Shown one piece after another: positions 1 through 6,752 of a stretch of DNA of 11,817 bases (the first letter of the stretch is position 1; each line of letters opens with the position of its first letter). The stretch is from JAZQNC01 sp045536155 (GTDB lineage: Bacteria > Bacillota > Clostridia > Oscillospirales > CAG-272). Position numbers and translations under genes: made by a program. The stretch covers positions 1-11,817 of the forward strand of contig JAZSMZ010000069.1 in NCBI GenBank assembly GCA_045536155.1, given 5' to 3'. The notes under the pieces were generated by a model. The model did not search any database, was not told the DNA's origin, and saw nothing but the letters and a program-made list of their open reading frames with translations.

Positions 1-1324
1 CTTCTTCGACAATAGCATTGGGATTGTTTTCAATAAAAGTGAGTTCTACGTCAATAATCTCCGAACGGAGAGTGCGCATGTTTGTTATTCTGGCAACGGT
101 AAGCTTAACGGTATCACCGACTTTATTTTCGGAATTAAGCATAGCCGCCAAAGCCGCCTGAGATGATATTGAAATACCGTCTATAGCAACAAGTCTGTCA
201 CCAAACTGAAGACCGCCGACGGTCTGTGTTTCATCGTATTCAATGAAATATACTGCCGTGTCGGTTACGTAGTTTATAAGCGCCGCATATTTAGACTGAC
301 GGAGGCTCCAATAATCGGTGGAATCTGTGATCTCCTTGACATAAATACCAAGTCTCGGTCTGCCCTTAATATAACCAAAATTAATAAGCTGTTCGGAAAC
401 TTCAAGAGCATCGTTTATCGGAATTGCAAAGCCGAGGCCTTCGATGCCTTCACCGGAAGATTTTGCATTAACAATGCCTATAAGCTCGCCGTTGATATTG
501 AAAAGGCCACCGCCGGAGTTTCCGGGATTGATTGCCGCATTTGTCTGGAGAAGATTGTAGGACTGTTCCTGAATCTTGACCTCACGGTCGAGCGCAGAAA
601 TAATGCCGTTTGTTACAGTGCCACCAAGCTCACCGAGAGGATTACCGATTGCAATGGCGATCTCACCGACGATAAGCTTATCGGAATCGCCGACGACAAC
701 AAAGGGGAATTTTTCGCCCTCGATTTTAAGGACGGCAACGTCGGTTACCGTGTCGGATCCTATAACCTTAGCGGGATAGGAAAGACCATCGCTCATTTTT
801 ACATTGACGTTTGTAGCACCGTCAATAACGTGAGCGCAGGTGAGAACGTAACCGTTTTCTGTAATAATAACGCCGCTTCCCGCTCCGTCTGTAATGTACT
901 GTCCGAAGTAAGAGGAAGTTTCAATAGTTTCTGTTGTAATCTCAACAACGGCGGGAGAAACCTTTTCTGCAACGTATGCTATCGATCCCTTTTCCGTAGT
1001 TGCAGGATTTGGGGTACTGTTAGTAGACTGGTAAATAACGCCATAATCGCCGTTGGGATTTTTTATGATATTATTGTCATTATTGTCGAAAATGCGGTTT
1101 GCAATAAGCGCGCCGCCAACGCCTGCAGAAAGTGCTAAAACGACTGCAAGAGCAATTACTGCAAATGCCTTGAGACCGGCCTTGTTCTTTTTGGGCTCCG
1201 GGATATTATTAAAATTCGATACGTTCTGCGAATTATCGCTGTCATCCACCGTGTTGACAACAATGGGTTCGCTCTCGCTTTGGTCGGGAGTGTTGGAATA
1301 ACTGCTGTTAAATTCGTTGTTCAT
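1..1324 (-). CDS. HtrA/DegP-type membrane-anchored serine protease with PDZ domain (C-terminus cut by window edge)
   Basis: Trypsin-like serine protease of the HtrA (S1C) family, expected to degrade misfolded proteins on the outer face of the membrane. The ATG at 1324-1322 is preceded by GGAGGA with good spacing. The 441 residues present show, in order: an acidic, Asn/Ser-rich cytoplasmic N-terminus (1-45), KKNK and one hydrophobic anchor (about 51-75), an Asn-rich linker, and a protease domain (about 115-310). The catalytic triad is visible as His165 in TCAHVI, Asp195 in TDVAVLKI and Ser270 in GNSGG. A PDZ domain follows (about 322 onward, with GLQFGDRLVAIDG). The serine loop reads GNSGGGLF, where many HtrAs have GNSGGPL. 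The reading frame is open at base 1, so only the last residues after the PDZ core should be missing. Transcribed divergently from the acyltransferase gene. Family assignment is firm; which paralogue (HtrA, HtrB or YyxA-like) cannot be told. Confidence 0.95.
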   Translation of the reverse strand, partial: MNNEFNSSYSNTPDQSESEPIVVNTVDDSDNSQNVSNFNNIPEPKKNKAGLKAFAVIALAVVLALSAGVGGALIANRIFDNNDNNIIKNPNGDYGVIYQSTNSTPNPATTEKGSIAYVAEKVSPAVVEITTETIETSSYFGQYITDGAGSGVIITENGYVLTCAHVIDGATNVNVKMSDGLSYPAKVIGSDTVTDVAVLKIEGEKFPFVVVGDSDKLIVGEIAIAIGNPLGELGGTVTNGIISALDREVKIQEQSYNLLQTNAAINPGNSGGGLFNINGELIGIVNAKSSGEGIEGLGFAIPINDALEVSEQLINFGYIKGRPRLGIYVKEITDSTDYWSLRQSKYAALINYVTDTAVYFIEYDETQTVGGLQFGDRLVAIDGISISSQAALAAMLNSENKVGDTVKLTVARITNMRTLRSEIIDVELTFIENNPNAIVEE

Positions 1325-1358
1325 TTAGTCCTCCGATATATATTTGTATTAATTTTTT

Positions 1359-1386
1359 AGTTTATGCGAATATTATAACCTGTCAA
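1359..1386 (-). promoter_or_regulatory. Candidate sigma-A promoter for the htrA-type gene
   Basis: On the minus strand, a perfect -35 TTGACA (1386-1381) is followed after 16 bp by TAAACT (1364-1359, 4 of 6 matches to TATAAT). That gives a leader of roughly 30 nt before the ATG. A perfect TATAAT also lies at 1377-1372, only 3 bp after the -35, but no good -35 lies at the right distance upstream of it. The exact -10 is therefore uncertain. Confidence 0.5.
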
Positions 1387-1420
1387 TGTGATGGTTATAT
1401 GATATTTTAATGAAATTTTA

Positions 1421-1449
1421 TTGAAAACAGAGCAATTCTGTGTTATACT
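1421..1449 (+). promoter_or_regulatory. Sigma-A promoter for the acyltransferase-ygiQ pair
   Basis: TTGAAA (1421-1426), a 17 bp spacer, then TATACT (1444-1449). Both boxes match 5 of 6 consensus positions and the spacing is optimal. Transcription would begin near 1456, about 26 nt before the chosen ATG. The spacer contains a small inverted repeat, ACAGA-GCAAT-TCTGT (1427-1441). Confidence 0.75.
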
Positions 1450-1472
1450 GTTTATATAAAAATATTATTTGT

Positions 1473-1476
1473 GAGG
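1473..1476 (+). promoter_or_regulatory. Ribosome binding site deciding the acyltransferase start
   Basis: GAGG lies 5 nt upstream of the ATG at 1482. The longer in-frame reading from GTG at 1440 would start inside the promoter, upstream of the -10 box, and has no Shine-Dalgarno sequence. The ATG at 1482 is therefore taken as the start. Confidence 0.7.
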
Positions 1477-1481
1477 CGTAC

Positions 1482-2765
1482 ATGAAAATCAAAATCAAAA
1501 AAGCAGATTTTGAAAAGTTGATAAGCAAAAAGCGTTCAAGACATATCATGCCCAAAAAGCCGAATATCGCTTTTCGTACCCTTCTTCGCATTGTCTCATC
1601 TTTCGATTTAATGGCAACCAATTTCAAATTAAACAAGATCGGACTTAAAAAGCTGCCGAAAGACGAGCCCTGCTTGTACTTAATGAACCACTCAAGCTTT
1701 ATTGATTTAAAGATTGCCTCAGTAGTTCTTTATCCGAAACCGTTTTCAATCGTATGCACCAGTGACGGATTTATCGGCAAAAGGTGGCTGATGAGAAACC
1801 TTGGATGCATTCCCACCAAGAAGTTCGTTACCGATATAACACTGATTCATGATATGCTATATTCGCTTAAAAAGCTGAAATGCAACATTTTGATGTATCC
1901 CGAGGCAGGATACTCGTTCGACGGCCGAGCCACCGTTCTTCCGAACAGTCTTGGACGCTGCCTAAAAATGCTTGATGTACCCGTTGTTATGATAAAGACA
2001 TACGGTGCCTTCTCACGCGATCCGCTTTACAACAATCTGCAGTTGCGCAAAGTCGACGTATCAGCCGATATGGAATATATACTTTCGCGCGAGGATATCA
2101 AGGAAAAAACTTGCGATGAGCTTAACGAGATCATTCAAAAGCACTTTGATTTCGACTCGTTCAAATGGCAACAGGAAAACAAGATAAAAATAGACGAGCC
2201 CTTCCGCGCCGACTGCCTTGACAGACTTTTGTACAAGTGTCCCAACTGCAAAGCCGAGGGTAAGATGCTCGGAAAAGGAACTGAGATCAAATGTCACGAG
2301 TGTGGCAAAAGCTGGACGCTTGACGAATACGGATATATCCGCGCCAATGAAGGCGATACCGAGTTTGATCACATTCCCGATTGGTATGATTGGGAACGTC
2401 AATGTATAAAAGATGAGATCGACAAGGGAGAATATTCTCTTGAAATAGACTGCAAAATACTTGTTTTGGCAGATACAAAATGCCTTTACGACGTTGGACG
2501 CGGTCACCTCAGCCACACTCCTGACGGCTTTTGTCTTGTCGGTTATGAAAACGGCATCAATTACTTTCAGAAAACCGGATACTCATACTCACTAAACAGT
2601 GATTTCTACTGGTATGAGATAGGCGATATGATATCGATCGGCAACAATGACATTCTCTATTATTGTTTCCCAGAAAATGGCGAAAAGGTCGTCACGAAAG
2701 CACGCATTGCAGCTGAAGAGCTTTATAAAATCAAGCGCGGAGATGAGCGAAAGCTCTCCAAATAA
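1482..2765 (+). CDS. PlsC-like 1-acyl-glycerol-3-phosphate acyltransferase family protein with zinc ribbon
   Basis: Predicted lysophospholipid acyltransferase acting at the cytoplasmic membrane; 427 aa from the ATG at 1482. The acyltransferase domain covers about residues 30-220. The HX4D catalytic motif is NHSSFID (His70, Asp75). The second substrate-binding motif is YPEAGYS (139-145), in the place of the usual FPEGTRS. After this come a four-cysteine zinc ribbon (CPNC, Cys253/256, and CHEC, Cys271/274) and about 150 further residues (275-427) rich in Trp, Tyr and Asp that I do not recognise. Typical PlsC proteins are about 240 aa, so the C-terminal half is an addition. The exact acyl acceptor is unknown. 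The reading frame closes with three consecutive in-frame stops (TAA TAG TAA). The ygiQ-type gene starts 45 nt later with no terminator between, which suggests an operon. No signal peptide is seen. Confidence 0.85.
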   Translation: MKIKIKKADFEKLISKKRSRHIMPKKPNIAFRTLLRIVSSFDLMATNFKLNKIGLKKLPKDEPCLYLMNHSSFIDLKIASVVLYPKPFSIVCTSDGFIGKRWLMRNLGCIPTKKFVTDITLIHDMLYSLKKLKCNILMYPEAGYSFDGRATVLPNSLGRCLKMLDVPVVMIKTYGAFSRDPLYNNLQLRKVDVSADMEYILSREDIKEKTCDELNEIIQKHFDFDSFKWQQENKIKIDEPFRADCLDRLLYKCPNCKAEGKMLGKGTEIKCHECGKSWTLDEYGYIRANEGDTEFDHIPDWYDWERQCIKDEIDKGEYSLEIDCKILVLADTKCLYDVGRGHLSHTPDGFCLVGYENGINYFQKTGYSYSLNSDFYWYEIGDMISIGNNDILYYCFPENGEKVVTKARIAAEELYKIKRGDERKLSK

Positions 2766-2799
2766 TAGTAACACAATTATTTATATATGTCAATATTAC

Positions 2800-2806
2800 A
2801 AGGTGG
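2800..2806 (+). promoter_or_regulatory. Ribosome binding site deciding the YgiQ-family start
   Basis: AAGGTGG lies 4 nt before the ATG at 2811. An in-frame ATG at 2787 would add eight residues but has only AT-rich sequence upstream. The internal ATG is therefore preferred. Confidence 0.7.
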
Positions 2807-2810
2807 CAAA

Positions 2811-4775
2811 ATGAACTCAAATATGCCTTTTTTACCTATATCTGCCGATGAGTGCGCAAAGCTTGGCTGGGACAGGCCCGATTTTGTTTACGTAAACGGC
2901 GATGCATATGTCGATCATCCGTCTTTCGGCTGCTCGATCATTACCAGGTATCTCGAAAATGCCGGTTTTCGTGTTGCAGTGCTTGCACAGCCCGATTGGC
3001 AATCATGTGATGATTTCAAGCGATTCGGCGAGCCCAGACTTGGCTTTTTGGTAAGCGCAGGCAACCTTGATTCCATGGTTGCGCACTATACTGTAAACAA
3101 AAAGCGCCGTTCAAAGGATTACTACTCCCCGGGCGGCAAGATGGGTAAACGCCCCGATCGGGCTGTCATAGTTTACTGCAACCGCGTTCGCGAAGCCTAC
3201 CCTGATTCACCAATAATTATCGGCGGGCTTGAGGCTTCACTGCGCCGTCTTGCGCACTACGACTACTGGTCTGACAAGATGAGGCGTTCAATACTTCTCG
3301 ATTCGCGCGCCGATATTTTATCCTATGGAATGGGTGAGTATTCAATTTTGCGTATCGCCCGACTTTTGGACAAAAGCGTACCTGTATCAAAGATCCGCGA
3401 CGTCCGCGGTACTGTCTGGTGCGGAAAACGCGGCGATAAAATCAATTTTGACAGCATTGAAACTTTTGAATACAGCGAGATCTGCGAAGACAAGAAAAAA
3501 TATGCAAAGGCTTTCTCCATTGCATATGCCGAAACTGACGCTGTTCGCGGGCGCGCAGTTTGTGAATATTACGGCGATCGCATGGTAGTACAGAATCCCC
3601 CTGCATACACCCTCACTCGCGAAGAGCTCGATCTGGTATACTCTCTTCCCTACGCGCGCGACTATCACCCCATATACGAAAAAGATGGCGGCATTCCTGC
3701 GATTGCAGAGGTCAAATTCTCAATTACCCATAACCGCGGATGCTTTGGTGGCTGCAATTTCTGTGCGCTGGCCTTTCATCAAGGAAGAAGTGTAAGCTCG
3801 AGAAGCATTGAATCGTGCGTTAATGAGGCAAAATTGCTTACTAAGCTGCCCGATTTCAAGGGATACATTCACGATGTCGGCGGTCCTACGGCAAATTTCC
3901 GTGCGTCATCGTGTAAAAAGCAGCTTACCGACGGCATATGCGCAAACCGTAAATGCTTAGCACCCAAGCCTTGTCCAAATCTTGAGGTAGATCACAGCGA
4001 GTATCTGGCACTTCTGAAAGCAATTTCAAAAGTCGATGGCGTAAAAAAAGTGTTTATTCGTTCGGGAATCAGATTTGACTACATGATGCTCGACAAAAGT
4101 GACGCATTTTTTAAAAAGCTTGTTTCGGATCACGTCAGCGGTCAGCTTAAGGTCGCACCCGAGCATTGCTCTGAAAACGTACTTCGTTTGATGGGCAAAC
4201 CGTCATTCGATGTATACAACGGCTTTAAAGACAAGTATTTTTCCCTTTGCAGTAGGTACGGCAAGGAGCAGTATATTATTCCCTATCTGATATCCAGCCA
4301 CCCGGGCAGCACTCTAAAAGATGCAATTGCCCTTGCCGAATATATGAAGGCAAACGGCGGCACTACCGAACAGGTTCAGGATTTCTATCCCACTCCCGGC
4401 ACTATATCAACCGTTATGTATTACACCTCGATCAATCCGTTCACAATGAAAGAGGTTTATTGCGAAAACGATCCTCACGTAAAAGCAATGCAGCGCGCAC
4501 TTCTGCAATACAACAAGCCGCAAAACGCAGCTCTTGTTCGCGAAGCCTTGTTAAAGGGCGGCCGTGAAGACCTTATCGGATATGATAAGCGCTGTCTCGT
4601 CCATCCCGATACAACTATCAAGACAAAGCAAGAGGACAAGAAGCTCATTGTTGCAAAAACGCGTGAAAAGTACAAATCAGACGACAAAAAGCGCAATGAA
4701 AGAACAGTAATAAACAAAGGCATTAAAAACAATGGCAAAAAAGATAACAAAATGCCGAAAAAACGCAAACATTGA
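2811..4775 (+). CDS. ygiQ: YgiQ family (UPF0313) radical SAM protein
   Basis: Radical S-adenosylmethionine enzyme of the widespread but uncharacterised YgiQ/UPF0313 family; the reaction is unknown. It has 654 aa from the ATG at 2811. The N-terminal family region starts with FLPIS and includes DHPSFG and a block around YYSPGGKMGKRPDRA (105-118). GGLEASLRRLAHYDYWSD follows at 138-155. The radical SAM cysteine motif CFGGCNFC (Cys311, Cys315, Cys318) would bind the 4Fe-4S cluster. Downstream are VAPEH, the SSHPGST segment and the QVQDFYPTPGT segment typical of the family's C-terminal part. The last 50 or so residues are very rich in Lys, Arg and Asn (ending KKRKH) and probably disordered; they may contact nucleic acid, but this is inference. 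Likely co-transcribed with the acyltransferase gene upstream. No intrinsic terminator is evident after the stop. Confidence 0.95.
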   Translation: MNSNMPFLPISADECAKLGWDRPDFVYVNGDAYVDHPSFGCSIITRYLENAGFRVAVLAQPDWQSCDDFKRFGEPRLGFLVSAGNLDSMVAHYTVNKKRRSKDYYSPGGKMGKRPDRAVIVYCNRVREAYPDSPIIIGGLEASLRRLAHYDYWSDKMRRSILLDSRADILSYGMGEYSILRIARLLDKSVPVSKIRDVRGTVWCGKRGDKINFDSIETFEYSEICEDKKKYAKAFSIAYAETDAVRGRAVCEYYGDRMVVQNPPAYTLTREELDLVYSLPYARDYHPIYEKDGGIPAIAEVKFSITHNRGCFGGCNFCALAFHQGRSVSSRSIESCVNEAKLLTKLPDFKGYIHDVGGPTANFRASSCKKQLTDGICANRKCLAPKPCPNLEVDHSEYLALLKAISKVDGVKKVFIRSGIRFDYMMLDKSDAFFKKLVSDHVSGQLKVAPEHCSENVLRLMGKPSFDVYNGFKDKYFSLCSRYGKEQYIIPYLISSHPGSTLKDAIALAEYMKANGGTTEQVQDFYPTPGTISTVMYYTSINPFTMKEVYCENDPHVKAMQRALLQYNKPQNAALVREALLKGGREDLIGYDKRCLVHPDTTIKTKQEDKKLIVAKTREKYKSDDKKRNERTVINKGIKNNGKKDNKMPKKRKH

Positions 4776-4799
4776 TAGAATTATTTGCTGATGCTTTTA

Positions 4800-4828
4800 T
4801 TGACAAAAGTAAAAGTATATTATATAAT
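4800..4828 (+). promoter_or_regulatory. Perfect-consensus sigma-A promoter
   Basis: TTGACA (4800-4805), exactly 17 bp, then TATAAT (4823-4828). Both hexamers and the spacing match the sigma-A/sigma-70 consensus fully. It sits 24 bp after the ygiQ stop. Transcription would start near 4835, giving a leader of only about 18 nt before the membrane protein's GTG start. Confidence 0.88.
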
Positions 4829-4852
4829 TATTATACTCTATGAAAGGACACG

Positions 4853-5995
4853 GTGATTTTTTTGAGAAAGAAAGCCGGCGATGTATTTCGCAATACATTT
4901 TCATTTTGCCTTTTAAAGCTTGCTTTTCACGGCATTCTTATCGGTCTTAGTGTAATTCTTATCACCATATTGCTTTCAATTGGTTTTTCGATCGGAGATG
5001 ACGTTGCAAGCTGGCTTCTCTTTATATGGATAATCGTTACTCTTATCGTTTTCTTTGCATCGAAGCATTATCTTGAATATATTTTAAAAGCAGGTCACAT
5101 GGCCGCATCTTCCGACTACATAAAAACCTCAATGACGCCCGACCGTGCGTTACCTTACGCTACCTTCCGTGTACGTAAAAGACTCAACGGAGTGACAGAA
5201 TATCATGAGATATGCGACCTTATAAGCAAATCCAATTCGCAGATCGTTTCATATTTTGAAAAGATAGGTTTTTTCAACAAAAAGGATTCTTCGAGTGCTC
5301 CTATGCTTGTCGACATTCAGCTTGGGTTCATCAACTCCTGCTGTCTCGGTTATCTTTTCATACACGACAGAACAAACATATATAAGACGGCAGCAGATGC
5401 CATTGCCACCTTCGGCTGCAATTACAAAAAGCTTCTTGCTCGCGCAAATGTTACTGCAATTCTGTCGATCGGCGCATCAGCGCTTTGCGCAATCATAAGC
5501 TTTATTCTTCCCTTTGTAATCCTCAAATCCATTCCCGCAACGTCGGCCGCTGGATACTCTGTTCTTATTTCGGCTATGTTTTCATTGATGATAACGATAG
5601 CTCTGATGACCTCCCTCTTTGCCCCTTGGATGTCGATCTCAATTTATACGACCTTCCTTAAAATGGCACAAAGTACGGCTTATGATGCCGCTCTTTACGG
5701 CAGGCTTTGCACATATTCGTCGGCATTCAAAACGCTTTTCAGACGTGGTAAGGAGAGCGAAGGATACACTATGCAGTCTATCCCGATACCGAAATATCTG
5801 CGCCGCCAGGACGGAACAGTTACCGGTGAAGACGAATATGACGATAACTACAGCGATTCATATTTCTTCACCGATACAGCTATTGACGCTTCATTTACAG
5901 CTGCAACTCAATCGCGGCCCGTTTACTGTCACGAATGCGGATCAAAGAACATAGCCGGCAGCGAATTCTGCAAAAACTGCGGAGCAAGATTCTGA
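4853..5995 (+). CDS. Multi-pass membrane protein with C-terminal zinc ribbon, function unknown
   Basis: I do not recognise a named family for this 380 aa protein. The chosen start is the GTG at 4853, with AAAGGA (4843-4848) 4 nt upstream; a TTG at 4862 is a weaker alternative. Hydrophobic segments lie at about 18-45, 52-70, 199-226 and 234-258, in a core that also contains soluble stretches (about 80-198). The region after 285 is polar and acidic, including EDEYDDNYSD. The last 22 residues form a zinc ribbon (Cys359, Cys362, Cys373, Cys376; CHECG then CKNCGARF) like those at the ends of many Firmicutes membrane proteins. The gene is monocistronic, with its own perfect promoter and a terminator 13 nt after the stop. 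A regulatory or scaffold role for the zinc ribbon is only a guess. Confidence 0.8.
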   Translation: MIFLRKKAGDVFRNTFSFCLLKLAFHGILIGLSVILITILLSIGFSIGDDVASWLLFIWIIVTLIVFFASKHYLEYILKAGHMAASSDYIKTSMTPDRALPYATFRVRKRLNGVTEYHEICDLISKSNSQIVSYFEKIGFFNKKDSSSAPMLVDIQLGFINSCCLGYLFIHDRTNIYKTAADAIATFGCNYKKLLARANVTAILSIGASALCAIISFILPFVILKSIPATSAAGYSVLISAMFSLMITIALMTSLFAPWMSISIYTTFLKMAQSTAYDAALYGRLCTYSSAFKTLFRRGKESEGYTMQSIPIPKYLRRQDGTVTGEDEYDDNYSDSYFFTDTAIDASFTAATQSRPVYCHECGSKNIAGSEFCKNCGARF

Positions 5996-6007
5996 AATAA
6001 TCAATAT

Positions 6008-6040
6008 AAAAGCGAGAGCAAAAATTGCTCTCGCTTTTTT
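6008..6040. terminator. Bidirectional intrinsic terminator between convergent genes
   Basis: Arms AAAAGCGAGAGCAA (6008-6021) and its complement (6025-6038) form a 14 bp stem with an AAA loop. On the plus strand the T-run at 6035-6040 follows, ending the membrane protein transcript. On the minus strand the run TTTT followed by ATATT serves pflA. The pflA stop codon (6041-6039) overlaps the end of the plus-strand T-run. Confidence 0.92.
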
Positions 6041-6752
6041 AGCTATTTAAAACTGCATTAAGCCGATCCATTGTTTCGCTTGGTGCTTCATCAATATCTT
6101 CGCATCTGAACTTGATGCCCATGCTGTCGTACTTTATCTGACAGATCTTTTTAAAGGGCAATAGCTCGATTTTATCGATGCAGGGATATTTTTTTGCTAT
6201 TTCTTTAAGCTTAACGATATTTTCTTCTCTATCGTTTAGCGTAGGAATAATAACTTGACGCAAAGTAACGGCGATGCTTTTTGACGAGAGCAGATCGAGA
6301 AACTCAATTACTCTGTCAAAAGAACAGCCGACGTATTCTTTATACATCTCGTTGTCGGTAAACTTTATATCGAGCAGAACGCGATCAGTTTCTTCAAGCA
6401 ATGCTTCAACTGACGGATTTATAATACTTCCCGAGGTATCAAGGCAAGTGTTAATACCCTCTCGGTGACAAAGCTCGAAAAGATGACGGACAAAATACGC
6501 CTGACAAAGTGGTTCTCCGCCGGAAACAGTTATACCGCCTTCATTTCCGAAATAATCACGGCAGCGTATGACCTTTTTAATTATATCTTCCGCCGAAATG
6601 CTTTCTCCGCCATCATATGCCCACGTGTCTGGATTATGACAGCAGGCACACCGAAGATTACACCCCTGCAAAAAGACAACGAAGCGCACTCCGGGACCGT
6701 CTACGGTGCCAAGGCTTTGAAACGAATGGACTCTTCCCTTTATATCACTCAT
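6039..6752 (-). CDS. pflA: Pyruvate formate-lyase-activating enzyme (radical SAM)
   Basis: Cytoplasmic radical SAM enzyme that uses a 4Fe-4S cluster and S-adenosylmethionine to abstract a hydrogen from the C-terminal glycine of PFL, giving the active glycyl radical. It has 237 aa from the ATG at 6752, close to the usual 240-250. Visible are the N-terminal GRVHSFQSLGTVDGPGVRFV, the cluster motif CNLRCACCHN (Cys31, Cys35, Cys38), the SGGEP motif (77-81) for SAM binding and DIKF further on. An upstream TTG at 6761 is possible, but the ATG forms an ATGA overlap with the pflB stop. There is no clear Shine-Dalgarno sequence, so translational coupling to pflB is likely. Transcription ends at the terminator that directly abuts the stop codon. 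Confidence 0.96.
   Translation of the reverse strand: MSDIKGRVHSFQSLGTVDGPGVRFVVFLQGCNLRCACCHNPDTWAYDGGESISAEDIIKKVIRCRDYFGNEGGITVSGGEPLCQAYFVRHLFELCHREGINTCLDTSGSIINPSVEALLEETDRVLLDIKFTDNEMYKEYVGCSFDRVIEFLDLLSSKSIAVTLRQVIIPTLNDREENIVKLKEIAKKYPCIDKIELLPFKKICQIKYDSMGIKFRCEDIDEAPSETMDRLNAVLNS

Noticed and set aside
830..1301. Two overlapping small plus-strand frames opposite the htrA-type gene
   Set aside because: They are shadows of the protease reading frame; the minus-strand translation contains the full catalytic triad and PDZ domain.
1440..1481. GTG start adding 14 residues to the acyltransferase
   Set aside because: The GTG lies upstream of the -10 box of the promoter and lacks a ribosome binding site; the ATG at 1482 has GAGG at proper spacing.
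2763..2771. Triple in-frame stop TAA TAG TAA as a possible recoding or special termination signal
   Set aside because: The region is AT-rich and tandem stops arise easily; nothing nearby suggests readthrough or frameshifting.
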